59,189 nucleotides of DNA from Rhodothermales bacterium (GTDB lineage Bacteria > Bacteroidota > Rhodothermia > Rhodothermales > JABDKH01). Within the stretch, counting starts at the first letter, position 1. Each line of letters begins with the position of its first letter. Where the stretch lies: contig JABDKO010000250.1 in assembly GCA_013002165.1 (NCBI GenBank), positions 1-59,189 of the forward strand, in the 5' to 3' direction. The translations under genes were made by a program, and so were the position numbers. Positions 1 through 8,656 of the stretch are shown piece by piece. Under the pieces are notes generated by a model. The model made no database searches. It had not been told where the DNA came from and saw nothing but the letters and a program-made list of their open reading frames with translations.

Positions 1-2119
1 ATCCGGTGCAGCCGCCCTGCTGGAGTCTGTTCTGGATTCTCTCCCTGAAGAGGTTGACGCCTCTACACAGGGAGTGCCGAATGGAGAGTCGCACATCGAC
101 CCATCTCCGGCAGGCAGCGGTTGGTACAACCCCGCAACCAGTGCGGCCGGGTTCCCGCCGTATGTCCGCGGCCCTTATGCATCCATGTACCTCGGTCGCC
201 CATGGACCATCAGGCAATACGCCGGGTTTTCTACGGCAGAGGCATCGAACGCCTTTTATCGACGCAACCTGAATGCCGGTCAAAAAGGGCTCTCCGTAGC
301 TTTCGACCTCGCGACACATCGCGGCTACGATTCGGATCATCCGCGTGCGTCGGGCGATGTCGGCATGGCGGGCGTGGCGATCGATTCGATCGAGGATATG
401 AAGATCTTGTTTGACGAGATACCGCTAGACAAAATGTCGGTGTCGATGACGATGAACGGTGCTGTCATCCCGATCATGGCTTTTTATATCGTTGCGGCCG
501 AAGAGCAGGGAGTCGCCCCCGCCCGGCTATCGGGGACGATTCAAAATGATATCCTGAAGGAGTTCATGGTGCGGAATACGTACATATACCCTCCTGCCGC
601 GTCGATGCGCATCGTCGGCGATATCATGGAGTACACGTCCCGAAACATGCCCCGCTTCAACTCGATTTCTGTTAGCGGGTACCACATGCAGGAAGCGGGT
701 GCCACAGCTGACATTGAACTCGCATACACATTGGCTGACGGCCTCGAGTATGTCCGACGCGGACTCGCGAGTGGACTCGATATTGATGACTTTGCCCCAC
801 GCATCTCGTTCTTCTTCGGGATCGGAATGAACATGTTTGAGGAGATCGCGAAGTTGCGCGCCGCGCGCGTACTGTGGGCGTACCTGATAAAACAATTCAA
901 CCCCGGGAACCGAAAGTCTCTTGCACTCCGAACGCACTGCCAGACATCCGGATGGAGTCTGACCAGACAATTCCCGCTAAACAATATCGCTCGCACAACC
1001 ATTGAGGCTCTGGCTGCAGTTCAGGGACAAACACAATCGCTGCACACCAATGCCCTTGATGAGGCAATCGCTCTTCCCACCGACAAGTCTGCGCGGATCG
1101 CACGCGAAACACAGAAGATTATTGCGGCTGAATCCGGATTGACAGAAACAGTAGATCTGTGGGGCGGGTCAGAGTTCATGGAAACGTTGACAAAGGACCT
1201 GATCAACCGCGCCGCTGCGCACATTGAAGAAATTGAAAGTCTGGGAGGTATGACGAAGGCGATCGAACAGGGTATTCCCAAACGACGCATCGAGTCTGCT
1301 GCAGCCACCAAACAGGCGAGAATTGAACGGGGGTCCAGTGTTATTGTTGGTGTTAACGCATTCACGGATTCCGAGGACAAAGACATAGACGTACTACAGA
1401 TTGACAACACAGCCGTGCTGAACAAACAGCTGGAACGTCTCAATTCAATTCGTTCAAAACGTGATGCGAAAGAAGTCGAGGGCGCCCTCAAGCGCCTTAC
1501 CGACGGATGCAAGAGCGATACCCATAACATTCTTTCCCTTGCGATCGATGCAGCCCGGAAACGGGCTACACTTGGCGAGATTTCGTATGCTATGGAGGAA
1601 GTGTTTGGTCGTTATGAGGCAGAAACAGCAATTGTGACGGGAGTGTACGCAGCAGAAAATCGGGACGAGCTGGAATTCGCAACAGCACGAGAAAAGGCGG
1701 ATCAATTCCTTTCGTTGACCGGGCGACGTCCGCGGATTCTCATCGCCAAGCTGGGGCAGGACGGGCATGACAGAGGAGCACGCGTCGTCGCTAGTTCGCT
1801 CGCAGATCTGGGTTTTGACGTTGACATCGGACCGCTTTTTCAGACGCCCGAAGAGGCAAGTAAACAGGCTGTCGAAAACGATGTCCATGTACTGGGTGTG
1901 TCCAGCCTGGCGGGAGCACACCGATCACTAATCCCGAGACTGCTGAAAGACCTCGCGAGTAGAGGGCGCCCGGACATCATCGTCACAGTCGGTGGTGTAG
2001 TACCGCCGGATGATATTGCGGAAATGAAATCTCTCGGAGTAGCAGCTGTGTTCGGACCCGGGTCGAAAACAACCGATATTGCCATCGACCTCATCGAACT
2101 TATTCAGTCAAAAAAATAG
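1..2119 (+). CDS. scpA: methylmalonyl-CoA mutase large (catalytic) subunit, 5'-truncated
   Basis: Adenosylcobalamin-dependent mutase that interconverts (R)-methylmalonyl-CoA and succinyl-CoA in propionate, odd-chain fatty acid and branched amino acid metabolism; cytoplasmic. The substrate-binding TIM barrel is recognisable from segments such as [28 protein letters not shown] and [13 protein letters not shown]. The C-terminal B12-binding domain has the DxHxxG motif as DGHDRG (bases 1760-1777), then GVSSLAGAH and [10 protein letters not shown]. The frame is open to the left edge of the window, so the true start lies upstream; a GTG at 74 is only an internal candidate. The small subunit (mutA) may lie just upstream. 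MeaB follows after 4 nt, as expected for this enzyme. Function is near certain. Confidence 0.96.
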   Translation, partial: SGAAALLESVLDSLPEEVDASTQGVPNGESHIDPSPAGSGWYNPATSAAGFPPYVRGPYASMYLGRPWTIRQYAGFSTAEASNAFYRRNLNAGQKGLSVAFDLATHRGYDSDHPRASGDVGMAGVAIDSIEDMKILFDEIPLDKMSVSMTMNGAVIPIMAFYIVAAEEQGVAPARLSGTIQNDILKEFMVRNTYIYPPAASMRIVGDIMEYTSRNMPRFNSISVSGYHMQEAGATADIELAYTLADGLEYVRRGLASGLDIDDFAPRISFFFGIGMNMFEEIAKLRAARVLWAYLIKQFNPGNRKSLALRTHCQTSGWSLTRQFPLNNIARTTIEALAAVQGQTQSLHTNALDEAIALPTDKSARIARETQKIIAAESGLTETVDLWGGSEFMETLTKDLINRAAAHIEEIESLGGMTKAIEQGIPKRRIESAAATKQARIERGSSVIVGVNAFTDSEDKDIDVLQIDNTAVLNKQLERLNSIRSKRDAKEVEGALKRLTDGCKSDTHNILSLAIDAARKRATLGEISYAMEEVFGRYEAETAIVTGVYAAENRDELEFATAREKADQFLSLTGRRPRILIAKLGQDGHDRGARVVASSLADLGFDVDIGPLFQTPEEASKQAVENDVHVLGVSSLAGAHRSLIPRLLKDLASRGRPDIIVTVGGVVPPDDIAEMKSLGVAAVFGPGSKTTDIAIDLIELIQSKK

Positions 2120-2123
2120 GTCG

Positions 2124-3092
2124 ATGGACGAAACACTTTTTCCGAAGCTTTCAGCGGGAGATACCGGTGCACTCAGTCAAGCGATTACGCTCGTCGAAAG
2201 CAATCTACCCGCACACGCGGAAGCGTCTGCCCGTCTGATTGAGCAATGCCTCCCCTTGTCGGGAAAATCGACGCGAATTGCGATTTCAGGCACACCCGGT
2301 TCGGGCAAAAGTTCGCTCATCAATGAATATGGATCAAGACTAACTGCGGACGGTTCTCGCGTCGCGGTGCTGGCTGTGGACCCGACCAGTCCGATATCGG
2401 GCGGCAGTATCCTCGGTGACAAGACCAGAATGGACAAGCTTGCGGCCGACCCAAACGCATTTGTCCGGCCCACTCCGTCACGAGGTACACTCGGCGGAGT
2501 TGCGCGGGACACCAGGGAGGTGATTGTCCTGTGCGAAGCAGCCGGTTACGACACAATAATCGTCGAAACAGTAGGCGTTGGTCAATCCGAGCTGGCAGTG
2601 TATGGAATGGTGGATGTCTTCGTGCTACTTGGAATCGCCGGAGCCGGAGATGAGCTGCAGGGCATCAAACGCGGAGCGTTGGAACTGGCCGACATTGTGG
2701 TAGTCACGAAAGCCGATGGCGACAATAAACTACGAGCCGAAGAAACCCGGTCGATGATTCGCGGGACTGTGTCGATGCTGCCCGGCTCACGATCAAATTG
2801 GAAGAAGAGAGTTATTTCCACATCCGTCACCACAGGCGACGGTATCGATGAAATGGCCACGACGATCAGGTCCTTTATTGATCAACAACGCGCTTCGAAT
2901 GAGTTTGAAACCACCAGAATTCAACAGCTTAAAGACTGGTTTGACGAAGAGATTGTCCAGCTTGCGACCGAGCGAATTCTCTCTCTCCCTGAGTACGCTT
3001 CGTTTGCAGGAAAAATTGCGAACGATGGTTCCGCCCCGCCGACTCTGGCCCGGGAATTTATAGACTCTCTGTTTCGGAGTATCGATAAATGA
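2124..3092 (+). CDS. meaB: methylmalonyl Co-A mutase-associated GTPase MeaB
   Basis: G3E-family P-loop GTPase that gates loading of adenosylcobalamin onto methylmalonyl-CoA mutase and protects the enzyme from inactivation. About 322 residues, normal for MeaB/ArgK. Walker A GTPGSGKS is at residues 56-63; AVDPTSP, the Walker-B-type segment ETVGVGQSE and the guanine-specificity region VVTKADGD follow in the expected order. An in-frame start at 2079 would overlap the mutase gene by 41 nt; the ATG at 2124 is preferred because it sits 4 nt after the mutase stop and begins closer to the conserved core. The gene overlaps the next by ATGA, so the three genes are probably one transcript. Confidence 0.95.
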   Translation: MDETLFPKLSAGDTGALSQAITLVESNLPAHAEASARLIEQCLPLSGKSTRIAISGTPGSGKSSLINEYGSRLTADGSRVAVLAVDPTSPISGGSILGDKTRMDKLAADPNAFVRPTPSRGTLGGVARDTREVIVLCEAAGYDTIIVETVGVGQSELAVYGMVDVFVLLGIAGAGDELQGIKRGALELADIVVVTKADGDNKLRAEETRSMIRGTVSMLPGSRSNWKKRVISTSVTTGDGIDEMATTIRSFIDQQRASNEFETTRIQQLKDWFDEEIVQLATERILSLPEYASFAGKIANDGSAPPTLAREFIDSLFRSIDK

Positions 3093-5743
3093 AATTATCT
3101 GAAACAGCAGAGTTCAAACGGCTGAATGACTCTGAAAATCGCTCGGCCGACTGGAAGAATTGGGGGCCCTACGTGAGTGAGCGTGCCTGGGGGACAATTC
3201 GTGAGCACTACGACACCGAAAAATCGGTCTGGTCGTCGTTTCCTTTTGCACACGCACACAAGCGCGCATATCGATGGAATGAAGACGGTATTGCCGGCTT
3301 CTGCAACAGGATGCAGAATGTATGCACGACTGTTGGATTCTGGAATGGAAAAGACCTCATTCTGAAGGAGCGTTTTTTTGGCGTCAGCGGTGTTCAGGGT
3401 AATCATGGCGAGGATGTAAAGGAGTACTACTATTACCTCGACGGGACACCTACCCATTCGTATATGAAAATGCTCTACAAGTACCCGCAGGTAGAGTACC
3501 CGTACAGAGAGCTGGTCGACGGCAATGCACGCCGAAATCGACAGCAGACAGAAGTTGAACTGGTTGATTTGCTGCGGGATGCCCTGACGGCAAGCAAGTA
3601 CTTTGACATCTACATTGAGTACGCGAAGCTTGCCGAAGATGATTATGTCTGCCGGGTCACAGCGCACAATCGCTCCACTGAAACTGAGCGTCTGGATATA
3701 CTGGCAAATGTGTTCTTTAGAAATACCTGGTCCTGGGGTTATCAGAAAGGAAAACCACAGCTTTCTGCATCAGGCAAAGACGCGCGTCATATTCGGCTCG
3801 TAGACCGCCATCTCGGAAACATGATATTCGAAGTCTATGGCGACGAGGGCTTTCAGCAGCTGCTCTTTACAGAAAACGAAACGAACGAGCAGCTCCTCTC
3901 AATGACCCACGACGGTTCCGGGTTTTATAAAGATGGCATAAACAGTTTCGTTGTTGGTGGCAACCCAAACGCCGTCAATTCAGATCTTAAAGGTACCAAA
4001 GCCGCGGCGCACTTCTCTTTTGAGATCGAGGGAGGCAGTTCGCGCTCGGTCGCCTTCCGGCTCGCACCCGGACACGAACAAACACCCGTCGACATAGACT
4101 CCTTGTTCGAGAAGAGAATCCAGGAAGCGAACAGTTTTTACGACGCACTGCTGAACACAAAAGCTGACACAGAAGATCGTGCAATTCAGCGGCAGGCACT
4201 CGCCGGAATTCTGTGGAGCAAACAGTTCTATCATTATTCCGTCGAGCTCTGGCTCGACGGGGATCCGGAGGAGAGTACACTCGGACGCGTATTCAGATCT
4301 GGACGCAACTCCGAGTGGCGTCATCTCTACAATGTTGACGTATTGTCCATGCCGGACAAGTGGGAGTATCCGTGGTTCGCGGCCTGGGATCTTGCCTTCC
4401 ACATGATACCGACTGCCCTGCTCGATCCTGAATGGGCAAAGCGGCAGATTATCCTGTTGATGCGAGAATGGTACATGCATCCGAACGGGCAAATTCCAGC
4501 TTACGAGTGGTCGTTCAGCGATGTGAATCCTCCCGTTCATGCATGGGCGGCGCTGAATGTTTTTCGTATCTGCTGGCGGCAGACCGGCTCGCCCGACTAT
4601 ACCTTCCTGGAGCGCGCATTCCACAAGTTGCTGCTCAACTTTACCTGGTGGGTTAATCGAAAGGACCGGAATGGTAATAATGTTTTCGAGGGTGGCTTTC
4701 TGGGTCTCGATAACATCGGCGTCTTCGACCGCAGCAAGCCGCTCCCGACCGGCGGCTATCTCGAACAAGCCGACGGTACCGCCTGGATGGCGATGTTCAG
4801 TCTCAACATGCTGTCGATCGCACTCGAGCTCGCCAAAAATAACCCTGCATACGAAGACGTTGCCACGAAATTCCTTGAGCACTTCGTCTACATCGCACAT
4901 GCCATCAACAACCCTAAGTCAACGGCTTCGCTTTGGGACGCTGAAGACATGTTCTACTACGATTCTCTTGTGATGCCCGACGGCCGTATCACCAGGATGC
5001 GCACCCGATCCTTCGTTGGTCTTATTCCCATGTTTGCAACAAAGATTGTCAGGGCCGACACACTAAAGTCACTACGGAGATTCAGAAGGCGCCTCGATTG
5101 GTTTGTAAAATATCGGCCCCAACTATTTGCCGAAGGGATTGCGACAGCTTCCGATACTGGTGACATTCTTCTTTCTCTTGTAGGCAAAGACAAGCTGCAC
5201 GGAATACTGTCACATTTGTTGGATGAAGAGAAATTTCTGTCGCCTCATGGCCTTCGTTCGCTATCCCGGGAGCATCTCGATGATCCGTACATCTTCACTG
5301 TCGGCTATGAACAGTTCAAGATCCAGTACGAGCCCGCCGAATCAACTACCGGACTGTTCGGGGGGAATTCGAATTGGCGCGGCCCGGTCTGGTTTCCAAT
5401 CAATTACCTGATGCTTCAGTCGTTGAGGAAATTCGCCGAGTTCTGGGGACCAGATGCTGATGTAGAGTTTCCCACCGGGTCGGGTAAAAAGCAGTCGCTG
5501 TCCGAAGTTGCGGACGACATTTCCGTACGCCTTTCGAATATTTTCAAACGGCAGGAAGACGGAGCGCGTCCTTTCAATGGCGGAGAGGATCTTTTTCAGA
5601 CAGACCCGCTCTGGAATGATCACATTCTTTTCTATGAATATTTCCACGGCGACAACGGGGCAGGACTCGGTGCTGCTCACCAGACTGGCTGGACTGCCCT
5701 GGTCGCTTCTCTGTTGCAGGATCAGGCCGCGCCCAAAAGCTAG
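3089..5743 (+). CDS. GH63-like (MGH1-type) glucosidase family protein
   Basis: An 884-residue protein of the bacterial glucosidase family related to GH63 with an (alpha/alpha)6 catalytic barrel. Family hallmarks seen are WGPYVSERAWGTIREHY near the N-terminus, LKERFFG, NHGEDVKEYYYYLD, THSYMKMLYKYPQ, the barrel segment WFAAWDLAFHMIP and the C-terminal GNSNWRGPVWFPINYL. No signal peptide is visible, so it probably acts in the cytoplasm on an alpha-glucoside; the substrate cannot be read from sequence. It overlaps meaB by ATGA, so it is translationally coupled to propionate metabolism genes, an odd pairing. Its TAG stop overlaps the convergent gltX stop in the tetranucleotide CTAG. Family assignment is good, substrate unknown. 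Confidence 0.85.
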   Translation: MKLSETAEFKRLNDSENRSADWKNWGPYVSERAWGTIREHYDTEKSVWSSFPFAHAHKRAYRWNEDGIAGFCNRMQNVCTTVGFWNGKDLILKERFFGVSGVQGNHGEDVKEYYYYLDGTPTHSYMKMLYKYPQVEYPYRELVDGNARRNRQQTEVELVDLLRDALTASKYFDIYIEYAKLAEDDYVCRVTAHNRSTETERLDILANVFFRNTWSWGYQKGKPQLSASGKDARHIRLVDRHLGNMIFEVYGDEGFQQLLFTENETNEQLLSMTHDGSGFYKDGINSFVVGGNPNAVNSDLKGTKAAAHFSFEIEGGSSRSVAFRLAPGHEQTPVDIDSLFEKRIQEANSFYDALLNTKADTEDRAIQRQALAGILWSKQFYHYSVELWLDGDPEESTLGRVFRSGRNSEWRHLYNVDVLSMPDKWEYPWFAAWDLAFHMIPTALLDPEWAKRQIILLMREWYMHPNGQIPAYEWSFSDVNPPVHAWAALNVFRICWRQTGSPDYTFLERAFHKLLLNFTWWVNRKDRNGNNVFEGGFLGLDNIGVFDRSKPLPTGGYLEQADGTAWMAMFSLNMLSIALELAKNNPAYEDVATKFLEHFVYIAHAINNPKSTASLWDAEDMFYYDSLVMPDGRITRMRTRSFVGLIPMFATKIVRADTLKSLRRFRRRLDWFVKYRPQLFAEGIATASDTGDILLSLVGKDKLHGILSHLLDEEKFLSPHGLRSLSREHLDDPYIFTVGYEQFKIQYEPAESTTGLFGGNSNWRGPVWFPINYLMLQSLRKFAEFWGPDADVEFPTGSGKKQSLSEVADDISVRLSNIFKRQEDGARPFNGGEDLFQTDPLWNDHILFYEYFHGDNGAGLGAAHQTGWTALVASLLQDQAAPKS

Positions 5744-7197
5744 CCAAGACGCTCGATGATATTTCCTAATCGTCGGAGCGTAGTATCCTTTCCTATTAGC
5801 TCCATCACATCAAAGATACCGGGACCCGATCCAAGTCCTGTAATGGCAAGTCGAACCGGCAATATCAATTTGCCGAAACCGACCTCGAGATCTTTTGTCA
5901 GTCCCTCCATGACACCGTGAAGCCGTTCCCCTTCCCATCGATCCACCGCATGCACTTTCTCTGAAAAAGCACGAACGAATTTGGCCGAATCGGCCTTCCA
6001 TCGCTTCGCCACAACAGCCTCGTCATAGTCCGACGGATCGACGAAGAAGTAATCTGCCTGCCCGGGTATTTCCATGAGTTTTCCAGCACGCGGAAGTAGT
6101 ATTTCTATCACGCGTTCATGATACGATCGATCGTAGCCCTCAACGTTAAATGTGCCTTCCAACCGGTCCAGAACATCCGACGGCTGCAGTCCGTGTATGA
6201 CCTGCTCATTGATCCAATCCAGCTTGTTTTTGTCGAATTGGACACCTGATGTGCCGACACGATCCAGTGAAAAAGCTTCGACCAGTTCGGACATGGTGAA
6301 TATCTCTTGCTCAGTGCCCGGATTCCAACCAAGCAATGCAAGGAAATTGACAACAGCCTCAGGTTCGTAGCCGGCATCGATGTAGTCGCTCACAAATACA
6401 TGAATCCCGCTCTTCTCAGCTTTTCGCTTCGATAGTTTTCCACCCGTCGGGCTGAGGATTAACGGCAGGTGAGCAAGTACAGGCGTTTCCCAACCCAGAG
6501 CACGATACAGAAGCACGTGTTTCGGAGTTGACGGAAGCCAGTCCTCACCGCGGATTATATGGGATATCTCCATCAAATGATCGTCGACAACATTCGCCAT
6601 GTGATATGTGGGCAGACCATCTGATTTGATAAGTACCTGGTCGTCAATTTCTTCCGTCGCAAACTCAATTGTCCCGCGACAGACATCATCAAAAGTGACT
6701 TTTTGATTCTCAGGTACCTTCAAGCGGATCACGTGCTCTACCGAAGGGTCTTCCAGAAGCCGGTTGACCTCGTCACTTGAAAGGACCAGCGAGTTGTTCA
6801 TCGATGCACGAGTCTTTGCATTGTATCCGGTTCCAGTTCGTTCGCGCATTCGCTCAAGATCTTCGGCCGAGTCGAACGCATAGTACGCTTCGCCATTCTC
6901 GACAAGTTGGGCAGCGTATTTGTGATACAATTCTGTGCGTTCCGACTGACGATATGGACCGTACTTCCCTCCTACATCGGGACCCTCGTCGTAATCGATT
7001 CCCGACCATTTCAGACCCTTCAAAATATCCGCCTCTGCATCAGGGACAAACCTGGTTCGATCCGTGTCCTCGATGCGGAGAACTAGCTGCCCACTATGCT
7101 TGCGAGCAAACAGATAAACATACAACGCGGTCCGGAGTCCACCGATGTGTAGATAACCGGTTGGTGATGGAGCAAATCGAACGCGGATTGAAGACAC
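5740..7197 (-). CDS. gltX: glutamate--tRNA ligase
   Basis: Class I aminoacyl-tRNA synthetase that charges tRNA(Glu) with glutamate. 485 residues, normal length. The HIGH-type motif is HIGG at residues 17-20 in FAPSPTGYLHIGG; RIEDTDRTR and the KMSKS-type motif KLSKR (254-258) follow, then the alpha-helical anticodon-binding domain. The start is GTG at 7197, chosen because the family begins 4-6 residues before the RFAPSPTG segment; no clear ribosome binding site precedes it. It lies 85 nt downstream of an ECF anti-sigma gene on the same strand. A second GlxRS paralogue (GluQ-like) lies at 50427-51413. No zinc-finger cysteines are present in the connective domain. Confidence 0.97.
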   Translation of the reverse strand: MSSIRVRFAPSPTGYLHIGGLRTALYVYLFARKHSGQLVLRIEDTDRTRFVPDAEADILKGLKWSGIDYDEGPDVGGKYGPYRQSERTELYHKYAAQLVENGEAYYAFDSAEDLERMRERTGTGYNAKTRASMNNSLVLSSDEVNRLLEDPSVEHVIRLKVPENQKVTFDDVCRGTIEFATEEIDDQVLIKSDGLPTYHMANVVDDHLMEISHIIRGEDWLPSTPKHVLLYRALGWETPVLAHLPLILSPTGGKLSKRKAEKSGIHVFVSDYIDAGYEPEAVVNFLALLGWNPGTEQEIFTMSELVEAFSLDRVGTSGVQFDKNKLDWINEQVIHGLQPSDVLDRLEGTFNVEGYDRSYHERVIEILLPRAGKLMEIPGQADYFFVDPSDYDEAVVAKRWKADSAKFVRAFSEKVHAVDRWEGERLHGVMEGLTKDLEVGFGKLILPVRLAITGLGSGPGIFDVMELIGKDTTLRRLGNIIERLG

Positions 7198-7282
7198 AAC
7201 GTAACACGGATAGAGCTAGGGAAGCCAGATAATACAAACAGATCGATTCCCTTTTAGATAAGCCTTGCCCGTCGCTTCCGTT

Positions 7283-7840
7283 TTAGTTGTGAATTGATAT
7301 TCGTTCATCGAGATCTTCGACGACGGGTTCAGCTGTTATCGTCAAGCCCGGATAGAAAACGTACACTGCTTCCTGGACAGCGTGTGATACGGCAGAACCG
7401 GCAAGGTTAACACGCTCCTGTCGGGTTTCAACAATTTTAGTGTCTCCGGATGCCATATTTGACGGTACGAAGAGCCCGATGATGAACACCACGCTCGCCG
7501 CTATCAGCACCGTTCGCAGCGACAATGCAACATTGGCGGATAGTATGGACCGATCCACATCTTTTTGATGCTGGGTAGTCGCATTTGCCCGATTGATGGC
7601 CAGTTTATTGAAGAATGCGTCATCAACCGAAGGCGGGATCTGGATGTATTCGAGCCTGCTCGCTCGACGGAAAGTCATTATTGCTTCCAACTGTGTGCGG
7701 CAGCTTTCACATCGTGTCAAGTGCTCGAACAATACTATTTGTTCGTTCGCCCCGAGAATCCCGTCAACGAAGTAGTTAAGCAGCTCTCCGAAACCGGCGT
7801 CTTCGTGCGCTTGATGTTCCATGTTCTCGTTGTTACCCAT
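7283..7840 (-). CDS. anti-sigma factor with zinc-finger (zf-HC2) domain
   Basis: Predicted membrane-bound anti-sigma factor for the ECF sigma gene just upstream. About 185 residues from the ATG at 7840; a GTG at 7849 is an alternative. The N-terminal zinc-binding motif HxxxCxxC is present (His40, Cys44, Cys47 in HLTRCESC), followed by one transmembrane segment around residues 109-125 and a periplasmic tail of about 55 residues. It overlaps the end of the sigma gene by 8 nt, the usual coupling for such pairs. In the family, release of the anti-sigma factor by an envelope signal frees the sigma factor; the signal here is unknown. Confidence 0.85.
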   Translation of the reverse strand: MGNNENMEHQAHEDAGFGELLNYFVDGILGANEQIVLFEHLTRCESCRTQLEAIMTFRRASRLEYIQIPPSVDDAFFNKLAINRANATTQHQKDVDRSILSANVALSLRTVLIAASVVFIIGLFVPSNMASGDTKIVETRQERVNLAGSAVSHAVQEAVYVFYPGLTITAEPVVEDLDERISIHN

Positions 7841-8441
7841 GATTATCACCTGATGTGCGGACCGCAGAATCGCTGTTCGCGCTGGATTCGATCCGTCGCT
7901 TCGCTTCGTTTTCAGCGTTTAAAATAAATTCGGCCAGCTTTCGTCGAGCCTTGAAAAGACGCGACTTGACCGAGGACAGCGTGGATCGTGATATTGCTGC
8001 AATCTCGTTGTATGAGAGATTTTGATACTCCCTAAGAACAATCACTTCCCGGTACTCGAATTTGAGCTCCATCAGAAACATGTTCACAAGTGCAATTTGC
8101 TCACTCTTTTCGAGTTGAGAGATCGGCGAATTACTCATTGACGCCCGCAGCTTGACGTCATCGGTCAGAGGCACCGTACGTTTGTTGCGCCGGAGGTGAT
8201 TCAGGCACTGATTCCGGGCAATCGTATATATCCACGAACGGATGGATTCGGATTTGACCAGCCTGTGTCTGTTCTCATAGACACGTAGAAACGTTTCCTG
8301 CAACACATCTGCGGCAAGCTCGCGGTCCAGAAGCATCTTGGTACAGAACGAGTATACCCCTTCCCGATACCGGTTGTAGAGAGACACAAAGGCGAATTCG
8401 TCACCTTCCTGGAATGCTTTAACGAGCAGACTGTCATCCAT
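7833..8441 (-). CDS. ECF (sigma-70 family) RNA polymerase sigma factor
   Basis: 202-residue extracytoplasmic-function sigma factor. Region 2 is visible as FVSLYNRYREGVYSFC, DVLQETFLRVYE and SWIYTIARNQCLNHLRR; region 4 as REVIVLREYQNLSYNEIA followed by the recognition helix and KSRLFKARRKL. Its C-terminal tail after region 4 is about 30 residues and polar. The gene overlaps the zinc-finger anti-sigma gene by 8 nt. The start ATG at 8441 is the only well placed one. The 215 nt separating it from the divergent chaperone operon at 8657 must hold both promoters, so control of those chaperones by this sigma factor is possible, but that is inference from position only. Confidence 0.93.
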   Translation of the reverse strand: MDDSLLVKAFQEGDEFAFVSLYNRYREGVYSFCTKMLLDRELAADVLQETFLRVYENRHRLVKSESIRSWIYTIARNQCLNHLRRNKRTVPLTDDVKLRASMSNSPISQLEKSEQIALVNMFLMELKFEYREVIVLREYQNLSYNEIAAISRSTLSSVKSRLFKARRKLAEFILNAENEAKRRIESSANSDSAVRTSGDNHG

Positions 8442-8656
8442 TGCGAACTGCCTGGCTATGCGGGTATGGAAATAGGGACTTTATCTTTTTCAAGACACCA
8501 GGACGCGCCGAAAGTTGCTGATGTCGCGAAGATTCTATCAACGAAGGAACTACAGTGACCAAATTCGAGTGTATCCGGGTCATCTGCGCGATTTTGGACA
8601 ATCGTGCTATTCTGGACATATTCCTAATCACTTACAACGACAATTAATACCAGGTC

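Noticed and set aside
3980-4900. 306-codon open frame on the minus strand inside the glycosidase gene
   Set aside because: It lies fully within a gene with clear family motifs on the plus strand, and its translation shows no recognisable domain.
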